64,000 nt of DNA from Enterococcus rivorum (GTDB lineage: Bacteria; Bacillota; Bacilli; Lactobacillales; Enterococcaceae). Positions 9,331-17,846 of the stretch are shown piece by piece. Each line of letters begins with the position of its first letter. Position 1 is the first letter of the stretch. A program made the position numbers and the translations under genes. Under the pieces are notes generated by a model. It was given only the letters and a program-made list of their open reading frames with translations. It searched no databases and was not told the DNA's origin. The DNA is taken from NCBI RefSeq assembly GCF_001742285.1, contig NZ_MIEK01000078.1, forward strand, positions 1 to 64,000, in the 5' to 3' direction.

Positions 9331-9549
9331 CATCCCTAAAGAAAACAACTGAAAAAAGAGAGGGATCAAACATCAAAGAAGAGGCACCCAACCGGAAGCA
9401 ACTACGCTATAGGGAAGCTCCGATCTCATCAAGCTCTAAGTGCTAAAGCACCAAGGTCTTGAAGGACTCGGCAAAAAAATGTGCCGATTTCATTCCTAAC
9501 ACTGTTTGTCTATTTTTCTAATTGTTCGCTGTAGTGCTAAATATAGTTA
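9331..9549. other. intergenic region with small hairpins, no gene recognised
   Basis: About 220 nt between two terminators. It contains short self-complementary stretches, for example GTGCT with AGCAC, CAAG with CTTG around it, and GTGCCGA near 9481. No ORF with a ribosome binding site was found. It could be a small RNA or a decayed intergenic repeat; nothing identifies it. Confidence 0.3.
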
Positions 9550-9600
9550 AAAATAGAGATAGAACAAGAAGGAAGTAGTCTTGTTTTATCTCTATTTTCT
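9550..9600. terminator. terminator of the purine hydroxylase/permease operon, bidirectional
   Basis: AAAATAGAGATAGAACAAG pairs with CTTGTTTTATCTCTATTTT. It lies 27 nt beyond the minus-strand permease stop and has A/T tails on both sides. Confidence 0.8.
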
Positions 9601-9626
9601 TATTTTTTGAATCCCTAATATGACAG

Positions 9627-10973
9627 TTATTTTTTCTTTTTCTCTGAAAAAGCTGTTTTTATCTCTTTAAAATTAAACAATAAGTTCAGTAGAATCGCTG
9701 TTAATCCTCCTGCAACAATTCCATTGCCAAAGATATCTTGAATAATTTGATGGAAACCACCATAGAAATCTGAATAAAAAGCAGGAAGCATCGCGACGCC
9801 AATAGCTAGACCGACAATCAATTTATTGTGATTTCCTTCCATTTCAACACCTTTTAGCATGCTAGCGCCACTGGCAACGATGCCACCAAAGATGGATAAA
9901 CTTACGCCCCCTAAAACTGGTTTAGGAATAACGTTGATAAAAGCAGCTGCTTGAGGGAAAAAACTTAATAGAATTAGTAAGATTCCAGCTACAGCAACCA
10001 CAAATCGACTAAATATTTTAGTCATATCTAGTAACCCTAAATTTTGAACGAAAGGAACGGGGTGGACGGCACCAAAAGTACCTGACAAACCAGCATTGAT
10101 GCCACTTGTTCTCAAAACTTTTGTCAATTGAACATCATCCATTTCCTTGTGAACAATATTATGCAGTCCCATGGAAGTTCCAGAGATTTCTACCATTCCA
10201 AGAATTGCAACGATTGCAAACGAGGTCATTGTGACCAAATTGAACTTAGGTAATCCGTATCTGACGAAAGGTACAATCGGTTCTAGAAAGTTTGTTTCAA
10301 TAACTGGGTTGAAATCTACCATATTAAAAGCTACAGCTACGATTGTACCAATCACCAAACAAAGCAATACATTTAAATTAGCTAAGAAGTCTTTTAAAAA
10401 TTTTGAAAAGAAAATGTTTAAAAGAAAAACAAACAGTGCTAATAAGATACTACTTAAATCTACTTGACCAGGTACTTTTGACCCTTGAATAATCCAGTGA
10501 AATGTATTGGGCATCAGATAGATACCAAGAATCATTGTGTTTGTTGCTACCACTACCAAAGGAAATAAAGGCTTCAATTTCGACCATGCAGGAGCTAATA
10601 AAAACATTAGGAGCCCCGCAATAAGTGTTCCTCCAGCAATCAATTGAAAACCACTGGACACGGATGAGGCACTGTTAATCGTTTTGATACAAATTGGGAT
10701 AGCTGAAAAGCTGGCACCCATAACCATCGGAACTCGCGGACTAATTTTTTTAGGGCCAATACTGCACAAAATAGATGAAATGCCGCTGGCAAGGATAACT
10801 GCACTAATAAAGTAGGTAGTGTCATCTTTAGACAAGTCAGCATGTTGGGAAATAATCAATGGTACAGGAATGGCTGATAAAATAGCTATCAACATATGCT
10901 GAATAGCTAAGGAAATTGTTTTTCCTTTGGATAATTTTTCATCGATTGGATGAGCAATAGTTTCATTATTCAT
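9627..10973 (-). CDS. NCS2 family xanthine/uric acid (purine) permease
   Basis: Integral membrane nucleobase:cation symporter-2, 448 aa with about 12-14 hydrophobic segments. The NCS2 QH motif is seen near the N-terminus (LAIQHMLIA), and the GGVSLSIFGGI and conserved GLHN segments occur in the second half. It lies 11 nt downstream of the purine hydroxylase genes on the same strand, so it probably imports the hydroxylase substrate (xanthine, hypoxanthine or a related purine). Uracil is less likely from context. Confidence 0.88.
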   Translation of the reverse strand: MNNETIAHPIDEKLSKGKTISLAIQHMLIAILSAIPVPLIISQHADLSKDDTTYFISAVILASGISSILCSIGPKKISPRVPMVMGASFSAIPICIKTINSASSVSSGFQLIAGGTLIAGLLMFLLAPAWSKLKPLFPLVVVATNTMILGIYLMPNTFHWIIQGSKVPGQVDLSSILLALFVFLLNIFFSKFLKDFLANLNVLLCLVIGTIVAVAFNMVDFNPVIETNFLEPIVPFVRYGLPKFNLVTMTSFAIVAILGMVEISGTSMGLHNIVHKEMDDVQLTKVLRTSGINAGLSGTFGAVHPVPFVQNLGLLDMTKIFSRFVVAVAGILLILLSFFPQAAAFINVIPKPVLGGVSLSIFGGIVASGASMLKGVEMEGNHNKLIVGLAIGVAMLPAFYSDFYGGFHQIIQDIFGNGIVAGGLTAILLNLLFNFKEIKTAFSEKKKK

Positions 10974-10984
10974 TTATAAAGCTC

Positions 10985-11479
10985 CTATTCTGATGAATTA
11001 AGAGCTTTCTCGTTCCGCTCTTTTGCAGTATTTTCAACAGCGTCAATAATTTTATGGTATCCAGTACATCTGCAAAGATTGCCAGCAAGGCCGCGACGTA
11101 TTTCTTGTCTAGTTGGAGCTGAATTTTCATCTAAAAGTTGAGTTGATGAAACGATTAAACCTGGAATACAGAAACCGCACTGAACAGCGCCAGACTCAAC
11201 GTAATTTTTTTGGATATCTGATAGAGAGCCATCTTCGTTGGAAATGCCTTCAATGCTGACAACGTTTTTTCCATCAACCCATACAGCGAGGTAGATGCAG
11301 GAGTCAATGACTTCTTTATCTACACTTACCGAGCAGGCACCACATTCGCCAACGCTACAGCCTTCTTTTGAGCCGACTAGTCCGAAATCATCTCGCAGCA
11401 TTTCTAAAAGACTTTTTCTCACATCAACTTCGATGGAGACCTTTTCTCCATTTAAATTAAATTCTATTTGTCGTTTCAT
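10985..11479 (-). CDS. molybdenum hydroxylase 2Fe-2S subunit (XdhC-like)
   Basis: A 164-aa iron-sulfur subunit of the xanthine dehydrogenase family. The plant-type ferredoxin cluster is bound by CSVGECGAC; the second cluster uses QCGFCIPG and LCRCTGYH. It passes electrons from the molybdenum centre to the FAD subunit. The size matches E. coli XdhC (about 159 aa). It overlaps the order Mo subunit, FAD subunit, FeS subunit, permease, all on the minus strand with very short gaps. Confidence 0.93.
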   Translation of the reverse strand: MKRQIEFNLNGEKVSIEVDVRKSLLEMLRDDFGLVGSKEGCSVGECGACSVSVDKEVIDSCIYLAVWVDGKNVVSIEGISNEDGSLSDIQKNYVESGAVQCGFCIPGLIVSSTQLLDENSAPTRQEIRRGLAGNLCRCTGYHKIIDAVENTAKERNEKALNSSE

Positions 11480-11480
11480 A

Positions 11481-12350
11481 CTAGTTCCCTCCTAAGGCCG
11501 TCGTAATATTTCTGACTGGCAAAAGTTGAATTAAATGTTCTCTGTATTCTTTTGAAGCACGCCATGAGGTTCTTGCCTTTGTAGATTCAAGACATTTTTC
11601 GCCAATTTCATTTAGGAGTTCCTCGCTGATTTTTTTTCCAATTGCAAATTCTTCGGCAATGGTGGCTCTAATAGGAACAGGACCTGCAACACCATAAGCA
11701 ATTCTCAAATCTTCAATAACGCCATTCTTTTCTTTAATTAAAGTAGCGCAACTTAAATTGGCAATATCCAACGCTTTTCTTTGAGCAAATTTAGTATAGT
11801 GACCATTAAGCTGATGGTAGTCTTCTTTTTTTATTTTGATTTTTACTAAAACATCCCCCTGGTTCAAGTTGACCTTTCCTGGACCAAGATAGAATTCTTG
11901 AATCGGAATATTCTTCGTTTCGCGACTATTTTGAACCTCTAGAATAGCATTATAAGCAAAAAGTGTGGCTCCGCTATCACCTGAAGTGGCTCCATTACAA
12001 ACATTTCCACCGATTGTACCAGCATTTCTTGTTTGAGGTCCGCCTACTGTTGAAACAGCATAGGCTAGTGTGGCAGCTAGTTGTTTTGTTAATTCGTTAT
12101 TTGAAACATTTGTAAAAGATGAGGCTGCACCAATGCAAAGAGTTTCTTCGGCGTCTAGGTGAATCCCATGCAGCTCTGGAATTCTTGTAACCCCTACTAA
12201 ATCTTTTCCAATAAAGTTTTGGTCACGATCTCTATTTTTTATTAATATATCCGTTCCGCCAGACACAATGCGTGCATCATGGTTGTTATCTAGTATCTCA
12301 AATAATTCTTTTAGTGTATTTGCTTCAGTATAACTTTTAATATCAAACAT
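11481..12350 (-). CDS. molybdenum hydroxylase FAD-binding subunit (XdhB-like)
   Basis: A 289-aa FAD subunit of the CO dehydrogenase/xanthine dehydrogenase medium-chain family. FAD-binding motifs are IVSGGTDIL near residue 34 and TIGGNVCNG near 112. It sits between the catalytic and iron-sulfur subunits and would hand electrons to NAD. Length agrees with E. coli XdhB (292 aa). Confidence 0.92.
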   Translation of the reverse strand: MFDIKSYTEANTLKELFEILDNNHDARIVSGGTDILIKNRDRDQNFIGKDLVGVTRIPELHGIHLDAEETLCIGAASSFTNVSNNELTKQLAATLAYAVSTVGGPQTRNAGTIGGNVCNGATSGDSGATLFAYNAILEVQNSRETKNIPIQEFYLGPGKVNLNQGDVLVKIKIKKEDYHQLNGHYTKFAQRKALDIANLSCATLIKEKNGVIEDLRIAYGVAGPVPIRATIAEEFAIGKKISEELLNEIGEKCLESTKARTSWRASKEYREHLIQLLPVRNITTALGGN

Positions 12351-12363
12351 GATTATTCCTCCA

Positions 12364-14655
12364 TTAATCTCTCAGTTTTGCTTGCTTCATTTGTTCATAG
12401 ACTGTTTGGGTTGCAAGAGGAATGTGATTGATGGCAACTCCGGTTGCATCTAAAACAGCATTTCTAATCGCTCCTGCTGGGGAACATAGCGGATTTTCTC
12501 CTAACGATTTATTTCCGTAAGGGCCGATTGGGTCTTTGTCAATAACAAAAGCAACCTCTAAATCTGGCATATCCATGGTTGTTGGCATTTTGTAGTCTAA
12601 TAGATTGTTGTTTAAAGGTTTGCCTTCTTTGCTATAGCGTAGACCTTCACTTAAACCTAGTGCTAATCCCATGACCATTCCGCCATGTACTTGTCCTTCG
12701 GCTGTTTGAGGATTAATGATTTCTCCTGAGTCATGAACATTTAAGACACTTAAAACATCAATTTCTCCTGTTTCGATATCAACTTCTACTTCTGCAAATG
12801 TTGCACCATAAGCATATGAGTTTTGATGAATGTTAACAGCAGATTCAGCGACTAAAGCCTTACCAAAAGATTGGTCATAAAAAGAAATCATAGCTAGGTC
12901 TGCGAGTGTTGTAACTAAAAGTTGGTTATGTTTGAAAACAATATTTGAGTCAACGATGTCAATTGTACTAATTTCTAAGTCATGGACTCTACTTGCTAGG
13001 GTTAGAATCTTCATTCGCATTTCTTCCGCGGCTTCCTTGACTGCAAATCCTGTAATATAGGATTGACGAGAAGCGTAAGAACCAGTATCGAATGGCGCAA
13101 TATCTGTATCTGTTAAAGCTTCAGTTATGATATGTTTCGCAGGAACGCCGATCGTTTCAGCTACCATTTGAGAAAAAACAGTATCAGAACCTTGACCGAT
13201 TTCAGTTGCTCCAACAAGTAATTTAAATGATCCGTCTTGAATTAGAATAATTCGAGCACCTGCTACTTCCAGTCCGAAGGGATAGGTTCCAGATCCATAT
13301 GAAAAGGAAGCGACACCGACACCTCTTCGTTTAGGACCTGATTTATGTTGTTTAGAGAGTGCTAATTTTTGATCCCATTTAAACTGTTCTTTTCCTTTTT
13401 TTAGGCAAAGATCAAGTTTATTATGGAAGATATTTATTCTAGTTAGTTCATTATAAGTGCCCTCGGGGACTTTATTTTTGATTCTAAATTCAATAGAATC
13501 CATGCCAATTTTTCGAGCAACATCTTCCATGACTGCTTCTAAAGCGTACATTACTTGTGGGATTCCATAACCTCTCATCGCTCCGGCAACACCAATGTTT
13601 GTATAAACTGTTTTAGCTGCATAACGAATGTTTTCAGTTTTGTAAAGAGCGTTAATAAAGCCACCGCCTTTGCCACCGACAGAGTGTCCATGAGAAGCAT
13701 AAGCACCTTGATTAGAGATGGCTTCGCAGTCAATCGCAGTAATAGTTCCATCTTTTTTTACTCCTACTTTAAAGGTGTAGTCGATGGCATGACGAGTTCT
13801 AGTATAAGCGAGTGATTCTTCTCTTGTAATATTTATTTGAACGGGACGTCCACCACAAGCCATACTCATAGCGACTGCTAGGGGTTCTATTGTAATGTCT
13901 TGTTTGTTGCCGAAGCCTCCGCCAATAAAAGGTTTTTTTACTCGAATTGTTGACCAACGTACCCCTAAAGCTTGTCCAATTACTCGACGACAAATATGAG
14001 GGATTTGGGTAGAAGAAATACAAGTCCAACGTTGATCTTCATCTAAGTAGGCAATCGCGATTTGATTTTCCATATGAGCATGTTGTTGAACGGGCGTACT
14101 AAAGCTTTCTTCAATAACATAATCTGCTTCTTTCAACCCTTTTTCTATATCGCCATTTGAAACACATGTGTTTGCGATAATGTTTTCTCGTTCTGCATGA
14201 ATTCTTCTTGCGCCGTCTGCCATTGATTCTTTTGGTGTTAAGTATACAGGGTATTCATCATAGATTACTTTGATTTTTTCAAGAGCGGTAATGGCAGCTA
14301 GCTCAGTAGTTGCGATAACAGCACCGATTTCTTCGCCATATTGCCGAACATTTCTAGTTAGTACGGATCTGTCTTGAATATCCCTTTTATCAGGATTCAA
14401 GCTCCATGGGTGGCCAGCGGTTGAATAGAAATTTTGTGGTACATCTTCAGGGAGTAAGATTTTTATTACTCCTTCAACTTTTTCAGCTTCGGATAAATCG
14501 TATTCTTTTACATAGCCATGAGCGATAGTTGAGCGTAAATACTTTCCATGAAGTAAATTTTTGAAAAAATAATCTCCAGTAAACTTGGCTTTTCCTGTCA
14601 CTTTAGCCATAGCATCCCATCTAGTCGTGGAATGCCCAACAATTTTGTTCTCCAT
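12364..14655 (-). CDS. purine hydroxylase molybdopterin-binding subunit (XdhA-like)
   Basis: Catalytic large subunit of a molybdenum hydroxylase, 763 aa, most like xanthine/purine dehydrogenases. Cofactor-binding motifs are visible: GGGFGNKQ, AMRGYGIPQ, and the C-terminal SLGENPL containing the catalytic Glu. It hydroxylates a purine ring using water and sends electrons through the FeS and FAD subunits. Substrate specificity is not settled by sequence; the adjacent NCS2 permease supports a purine. No molybdenum cofactor biosynthesis or XdhC-like maturation gene lies in the window. A cre-like site lies 45-60 nt upstream. Confidence 0.9.
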   Translation of the reverse strand: MENKIVGHSTTRWDAMAKVTGKAKFTGDYFFKNLLHGKYLRSTIAHGYVKEYDLSEAEKVEGVIKILLPEDVPQNFYSTAGHPWSLNPDKRDIQDRSVLTRNVRQYGEEIGAVIATTELAAITALEKIKVIYDEYPVYLTPKESMADGARRIHAERENIIANTCVSNGDIEKGLKEADYVIEESFSTPVQQHAHMENQIAIAYLDEDQRWTCISSTQIPHICRRVIGQALGVRWSTIRVKKPFIGGGFGNKQDITIEPLAVAMSMACGGRPVQINITREESLAYTRTRHAIDYTFKVGVKKDGTITAIDCEAISNQGAYASHGHSVGGKGGGFINALYKTENIRYAAKTVYTNIGVAGAMRGYGIPQVMYALEAVMEDVARKIGMDSIEFRIKNKVPEGTYNELTRINIFHNKLDLCLKKGKEQFKWDQKLALSKQHKSGPKRRGVGVASFSYGSGTYPFGLEVAGARIILIQDGSFKLLVGATEIGQGSDTVFSQMVAETIGVPAKHIITEALTDTDIAPFDTGSYASRQSYITGFAVKEAAEEMRMKILTLASRVHDLEISTIDIVDSNIVFKHNQLLVTTLADLAMISFYDQSFGKALVAESAVNIHQNSYAYGATFAEVEVDIETGEIDVLSVLNVHDSGEIINPQTAEGQVHGGMVMGLALGLSEGLRYSKEGKPLNNNLLDYKMPTTMDMPDLEVAFVIDKDPIGPYGNKSLGENPLCSPAGAIRNAVLDATGVAINHIPLATQTVYEQMKQAKLRD

Positions 14656-14699
14656 ACATATTCCAACCCTTTCTATAGTAATTTATAAATATAATTCAA

Positions 14700-14715
14700 T
14701 TGGATGCGCTTTCAA
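14700..14715 (-). promoter_or_regulatory. cre-type (CcpA) site upstream of the purine hydroxylase operon
   Basis: Read on the minus strand this is TTGAAAGCGCATCCAA. It matches every fixed position of the Gram-positive cre consensus WTGNAANCGNWNNCWW. Its position just upstream of the first gene implies carbon catabolite control. Binding is inferred. Confidence 0.65.
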
Positions 14716-14934
14716 AAACGAGTTGCTTAACAAACCTAACCCTAGTCAGTTAAGTTTTGAAAATATTTATATTGATAAAGTGAGAAAATAAATTAAATCA
14801 ACATTAAATGTATAAATAAGTGCATAATGCGATGCTACCATATAATAAGCAATTGTTCAATAAAAAAATTAATGTAGCCTAAAAAAAAAAAAGCTTTTTT
14901 TTGATAAAATAGCTCTAAAAAAATTTATTAGGCA

Positions 14935-14968
14935 CAAAAAACCCTCCATACATTATAGGTATGAAGGG
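14935..14968 (-). terminator. minus-strand terminator
   Basis: CCCTTCATAC and GTATGGAGGG form the stem on the minus strand, followed by TTTTTTG. It could stop transcription running from the ydcF-like gene toward the purine hydroxylase operon. The rest of 14716-15116 is AT-rich, with an A12-GC-T8 tract near 14879-14902 and no supported gene. Confidence 0.65.
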
Positions 14969-15116
14969 AAACACAAAATGAAAAAACTCACAACAACAGT
15001 ATAATATCATAAAAAAATGTTTTTCTCAAATATTTCGATGCAATTGTAAAAAAATGAGAAAAAGGTAGCGTTTAGAATGGTATAGGGCTGTCCTAAAAGC
15101 TGAATAGGCTTTCCAA

Positions 15117-15698
15117 TTACCAATCAAAAAGCAATCCATAACTAAGCGCCACTATTTCTCTGAGATAGTTTTTTACTGTCGCTGACGAGCGAGAAGGAGC
15201 AGGTAAACCTGTAATATTAGTCAATCCTAAACGTTTTGCCAACAGTTTTGAACGATAGATATGGAAATCACTAGAGACGATAACGGTTTTTCCTAGCGGT
15301 TTCTTTTTTTCTGCATTAATGATATTTTCTTTTGTGCGTGTGGAGGTACTTTCAGTTACAATTTGTTCTTTTGGAATTCCTTGTTTAACAAGGTAGATTG
15401 CCATAACGTTTGCTTCCGAGTCAGGTTCGTCTTTTCCTTGACCACCACAAACAATTGCGATTGTTTGTGGATGTTTTTTTAAGTAAGGTACAGCTGTATC
15501 AAGTCGTTCTTTTAACACTTTACTAGGATATGCCTCTTTTTTAGTTTTGCCTCTTACTTGAGCCCCCAAAATTAAAAGTGTGTCTGGAGAGTTCGTTGGA
15601 GTGTCTTTCGTTCCGCTTAAGATTAGAGCAAAAACAATACATAGATAGATTATTCCTATACCAAAAAGAAAAATGATCATTTTTTTGACCCACTTCAT
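15117..15698 (-). CDS. YdcF/SanA family (DUF218) membrane-anchored protein
   Basis: A 193-aa protein with one N-terminal membrane segment (residues about 5-27) and a DUF218 domain. Visible motifs are LLILGAQV, VCGGQGKDE and ESTSTRTKENI followed by VIVSSDFH. Relatives affect cell-envelope integrity, but the biochemical role is not firmly known. The start at 15698 has GAAAGG 7 nt upstream; a longer frame from 15716 lacks this spacing. It is transcribed alone. Confidence 0.82.
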   Translation of the reverse strand: MKWVKKMIIFLFGIGIIYLCIVFALILSGTKDTPTNSPDTLLILGAQVRGKTKKEAYPSKVLKERLDTAVPYLKKHPQTIAIVCGGQGKDEPDSEANVMAIYLVKQGIPKEQIVTESTSTRTKENIINAEKKKPLGKTVIVSSDFHIYRSKLLAKRLGLTNITGLPAPSRSSATVKNYLREIVALSYGLLFDW

Positions 15699-15823
15699 AA
15701 CAACACAACCTTTCAAGTCTAAGTGTAATAAAAGAAAGAGGAGGATGTTGTTTTATTTATTGTTCTTAACGCTTTTTTAAATACTTTCTAAGGTTTTTTT
15801 CTTGTAGTGAAGCTTAGGAGGAA

Positions 15824-16639
15824 TCAGTTTATTTGTTTATTAATGACGGAGCGAGCAACTTTTTCGCGCATCTGTATACCATTAATGTCGTAAGTTAATT
15901 CATAATAAGTAATCAGTAGATCAATCGCAAAAATCTGTGAGACCTTCCCAGATAATGAGCCACCGTTTAGTAAATATTCCTCGATAGCTGTTTGGAGAAT
16001 CACATCTCCTAGTTGAGCAATAGGTGAAAGAACATAATTTGAAATGGCAATAATTTTTGCTCCATTCTTTTTCGCTATTTGAAGAGAATCAAAAACATCT
16101 TGTGTTTTTCCTGTTAAGCTCAAGGCGATAATTAGATCATGTTCATCAAAAAGAGCAGCATTCATTGCTTGGTAATGGGAATCTATGATAGCTTTTACTT
16201 GCAAACCGCTGCGAAGAAATCTAGATTCCATATCTAAGGCAGTAATACCACTAGAGCCAACACCAAAAATAAAGACTCTTTTAGCCTGATGAATCATTGT
16301 TACTGCTTGTTTCAGATGTTCTTCGTTTGCCAATGCCCGAGTATCGTGAATAGCATCCATTAATTTATGTTCAATAGTATCAATAAATGAGTCCTCTGAA
16401 CGTTGTGGCGCACTGAACCCCTCTTTGGCAATATCAATTTTCAAGTCTGAAAAACCGGTGTATCCCATCTTTTGGCAAAAACGAATAATGGTAGCATCTC
16501 CTACCATAGTTGCTCGCTTAATATCTTGCATTGTGCTATGCAGGATTTTTTTTTGTGAAGAAACGACAAAATCTGCAACTTTTTTTTCAGATTTGGTTAA
16601 TAGATTATAGGTATCATGTATATTTTTTAAATAGCTCAT
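15824..16639 (-). CDS. MurR/RpiR family transcriptional regulator
   Basis: A 271-aa regulator: N-terminal RpiR helix-turn-helix (residues 1-75, with VGDATIIRFCQKMGYTGFSD) and a C-terminal SIS sugar-phosphate sensing domain (VFIFGVGSSG, then ALSLTGKTQD). The start is set at 16639, where AAAAGG lies 9 nt upstream. The open frame runs on to 16849 across the nanE start, but that extension lacks a ribosome binding site and homology. It is divergent from nanE and probably controls it together with the PTS gene in response to an amino-sugar phosphate. Confidence 0.88.
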   Translation of the reverse strand: MSYLKNIHDTYNLLTKSEKKVADFVVSSQKKILHSTMQDIKRATMVGDATIIRFCQKMGYTGFSDLKIDIAKEGFSAPQRSEDSFIDTIEHKLMDAIHDTRALANEEHLKQAVTMIHQAKRVFIFGVGSSGITALDMESRFLRSGLQVKAIIDSHYQAMNAALFDEHDLIIALSLTGKTQDVFDSLQIAKKNGAKIIAISNYVLSPIAQLGDVILQTAIEEYLLNGGSLSGKVSQIFAIDLLITYYELTYDINGIQMREKVARSVINKQIN

Positions 16640-16707
16640 CTGCTTCATCCTTTTAGTTAGTATACTTAGTATTTTCTCTTCAAATTCAAGATTTGTCAAT
16701 TTTTCAA

Positions 16708-16746
16708 ATTCTCCATATTTACATTTTTGGAGAATGATGTTATAGT
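16708..16746 (+). promoter_or_regulatory. nanE promoter with overlapping inverted-repeat operator
   Basis: TTTACA (16718-16723) and TATAGT (16741-16746) are exactly 17 nt apart. The perfect inverted repeat ATTCTCCA (16708-16715) and TGGAGAAT (16728-16735) straddles the -35 box. This is the expected place for the divergent RpiR regulator to bind. Confidence 0.65.
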
Positions 16747-16789
16747 TTGTTTGGATAAAAAATCCGAAAACTGTTTTTAGGAGGATTTT

Positions 16790-17500
16790 ATGGAGAATCG
16801 AGAAATTTTTCAAAAAAAAATTAATAGAGGGCTTATTGTTTCTTGTCAAGCTTTACCGGGAGAACCTCTATATTCTGAGTCAGGGGGAATTATGCCATTA
16901 ATGGCTAAAGCGGCAGAAAATGCTGGAGCTGTAGGTATTAGAGCCAATTCTATTCGCGATATCAAAGAAATTAAAGCGGTAACAAATTTGCCGATTATTG
17001 GCATTATTAAGAGAGACTATCCGCCACAAAAACCATTTATTACAGCGACAATGCGTGAGGTAGATGAATTAGTAGCCGTTGGAGTAGATGTTGTTGCATT
17101 GGATTGTACTTTGCGTGAACGAGTCGATGGCAAAACAATTAATCAACATATTCAGGAGATTAAAGAGAAGTATCCTGACATCCTATTAATGGCGGATATT
17201 GCTACGTTAGAAGAGGGAGTGAATGCTTGGGAATGTGGCGTTGATTTTGTAGGAACGACTTTATCTGGGTATACAGAAGAAAGTGCAGAGGTTGTGGGTC
17301 CAAATATTGAGTTGATGTCTAAATTAGTTAAAGCTGGAATTAGAGTGATTGCAGAAGGGAAAATCCAAACACCTCAACAAGCGAAAGAAATAAAAGCTTT
17401 AGGTGTCGTGGGAATTGTTGTTGGTGGGGCAATTACTAGACCACAGGAAATAGCGGCTAATTTTGTAAGGGCTTTAGAAGACGTTGCAAATGGGGATTAA
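16790..17500 (+). CDS. nanE: N-acetylmannosamine-6-phosphate 2-epimerase
   Basis: NanE converts N-acetylmannosamine-6-P to N-acetylglucosamine-6-P in sialic acid or ManNAc use. The product is 236 aa, a TIM barrel with the family start [15 protein letters not shown], the catalytic-lysine region IIGIIKRDY, and the phosphate-binding end [17 protein letters not shown] precedes ATG 16790. It is followed by a PTS permease and divergent from an RpiR regulator. No sialate lyase (nanA) is present, so ManNAc uptake as the 6-phosphate by the PTS is more likely than sialic acid breakdown. Confidence 0.92.
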   Translation: MENREIFQKKINRGLIVSCQALPGEPLYSESGGIMPLMAKAAENAGAVGIRANSIRDIKEIKAVTNLPIIGIIKRDYPPQKPFITATMREVDELVAVGVDVVALDCTLRERVDGKTINQHIQEIKEKYPDILLMADIATLEEGVNAWECGVDFVGTTLSGYTEESAEVVGPNIELMSKLVKAGIRVIAEGKIQTPQQAKEIKALGVVGIVVGGAITRPQEIAANFVRALEDVANGD

Positions 17501-17518
17501 GGGTGAATTAGGAAACTA

Positions 17519-17703
17519 ATTCCGCTTAACTACTAGCCGTTGTTGCCAGTGGAAAACCGTGGAACCGTTCTGAGCCCAAAAATCAGGTCTCAAAGCTTCC
17601 AAGCTTCAAACTTGGGCTAAATCTGTTAGAAAGCCCAAGTAATTCACATTGGATTGTCAACACGGTTACTGGCACTAATTGCTAGTAGTGGAGCTATTTT
17701 TCT
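17519..17703 (+). repeat. structured intergenic repeat, copy A
   Basis: Nested perfect arms: ACTACTAGC with GCTAGTAGT, TGCCAGT with ACTGGCA, and ACCGTG with CACGGT. They enclose an inner hairpin ACTTGGGCT/AGCCCAAGT and a TGAG/CTCA stem. It ends in a T-rich tract and starts 19 nt after nanE. Related copies lie at 21808-21996 and 38170-38342. The conserved core and pairing suggest an RNA that folds as one domain. Function unknown. Confidence 0.7.
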
Positions 17704-17846
17704 TGCCTAATGATTCACTTGATGAAGTGTGAAATGAGTGTTTAAAAAGTGGAGGGAAATAGTCCCAGAGCCCAATAGAAAGCTAGTGATGACAAGAGAT
17801 TAGAGTTTTTTTAGATAGCTCAATTAAAAATTAGGAGGAGAATAGA

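Noticed and set aside
10171-10467. Plus-strand ORF inside the purine permease gene
   Set aside because: Antisense shadow of a well-supported membrane protein gene, with no ribosome binding site or recognisable domain.
15824-16849. Longer reading of the RpiR regulator (341 aa)
   Set aside because: The extra 70 residues overlap the nanE start and its promoter, do not resemble the family, and lack a ribosome binding site. The start at 16639 fits.
17545-17580. T-box-like GTGGAACCG in the intergenic repeats
   Set aside because: No antiterminator/terminator switch or specifier domain, and no downstream aminoacyl-tRNA or amino-acid gene. The repeats follow genes and do not precede them.
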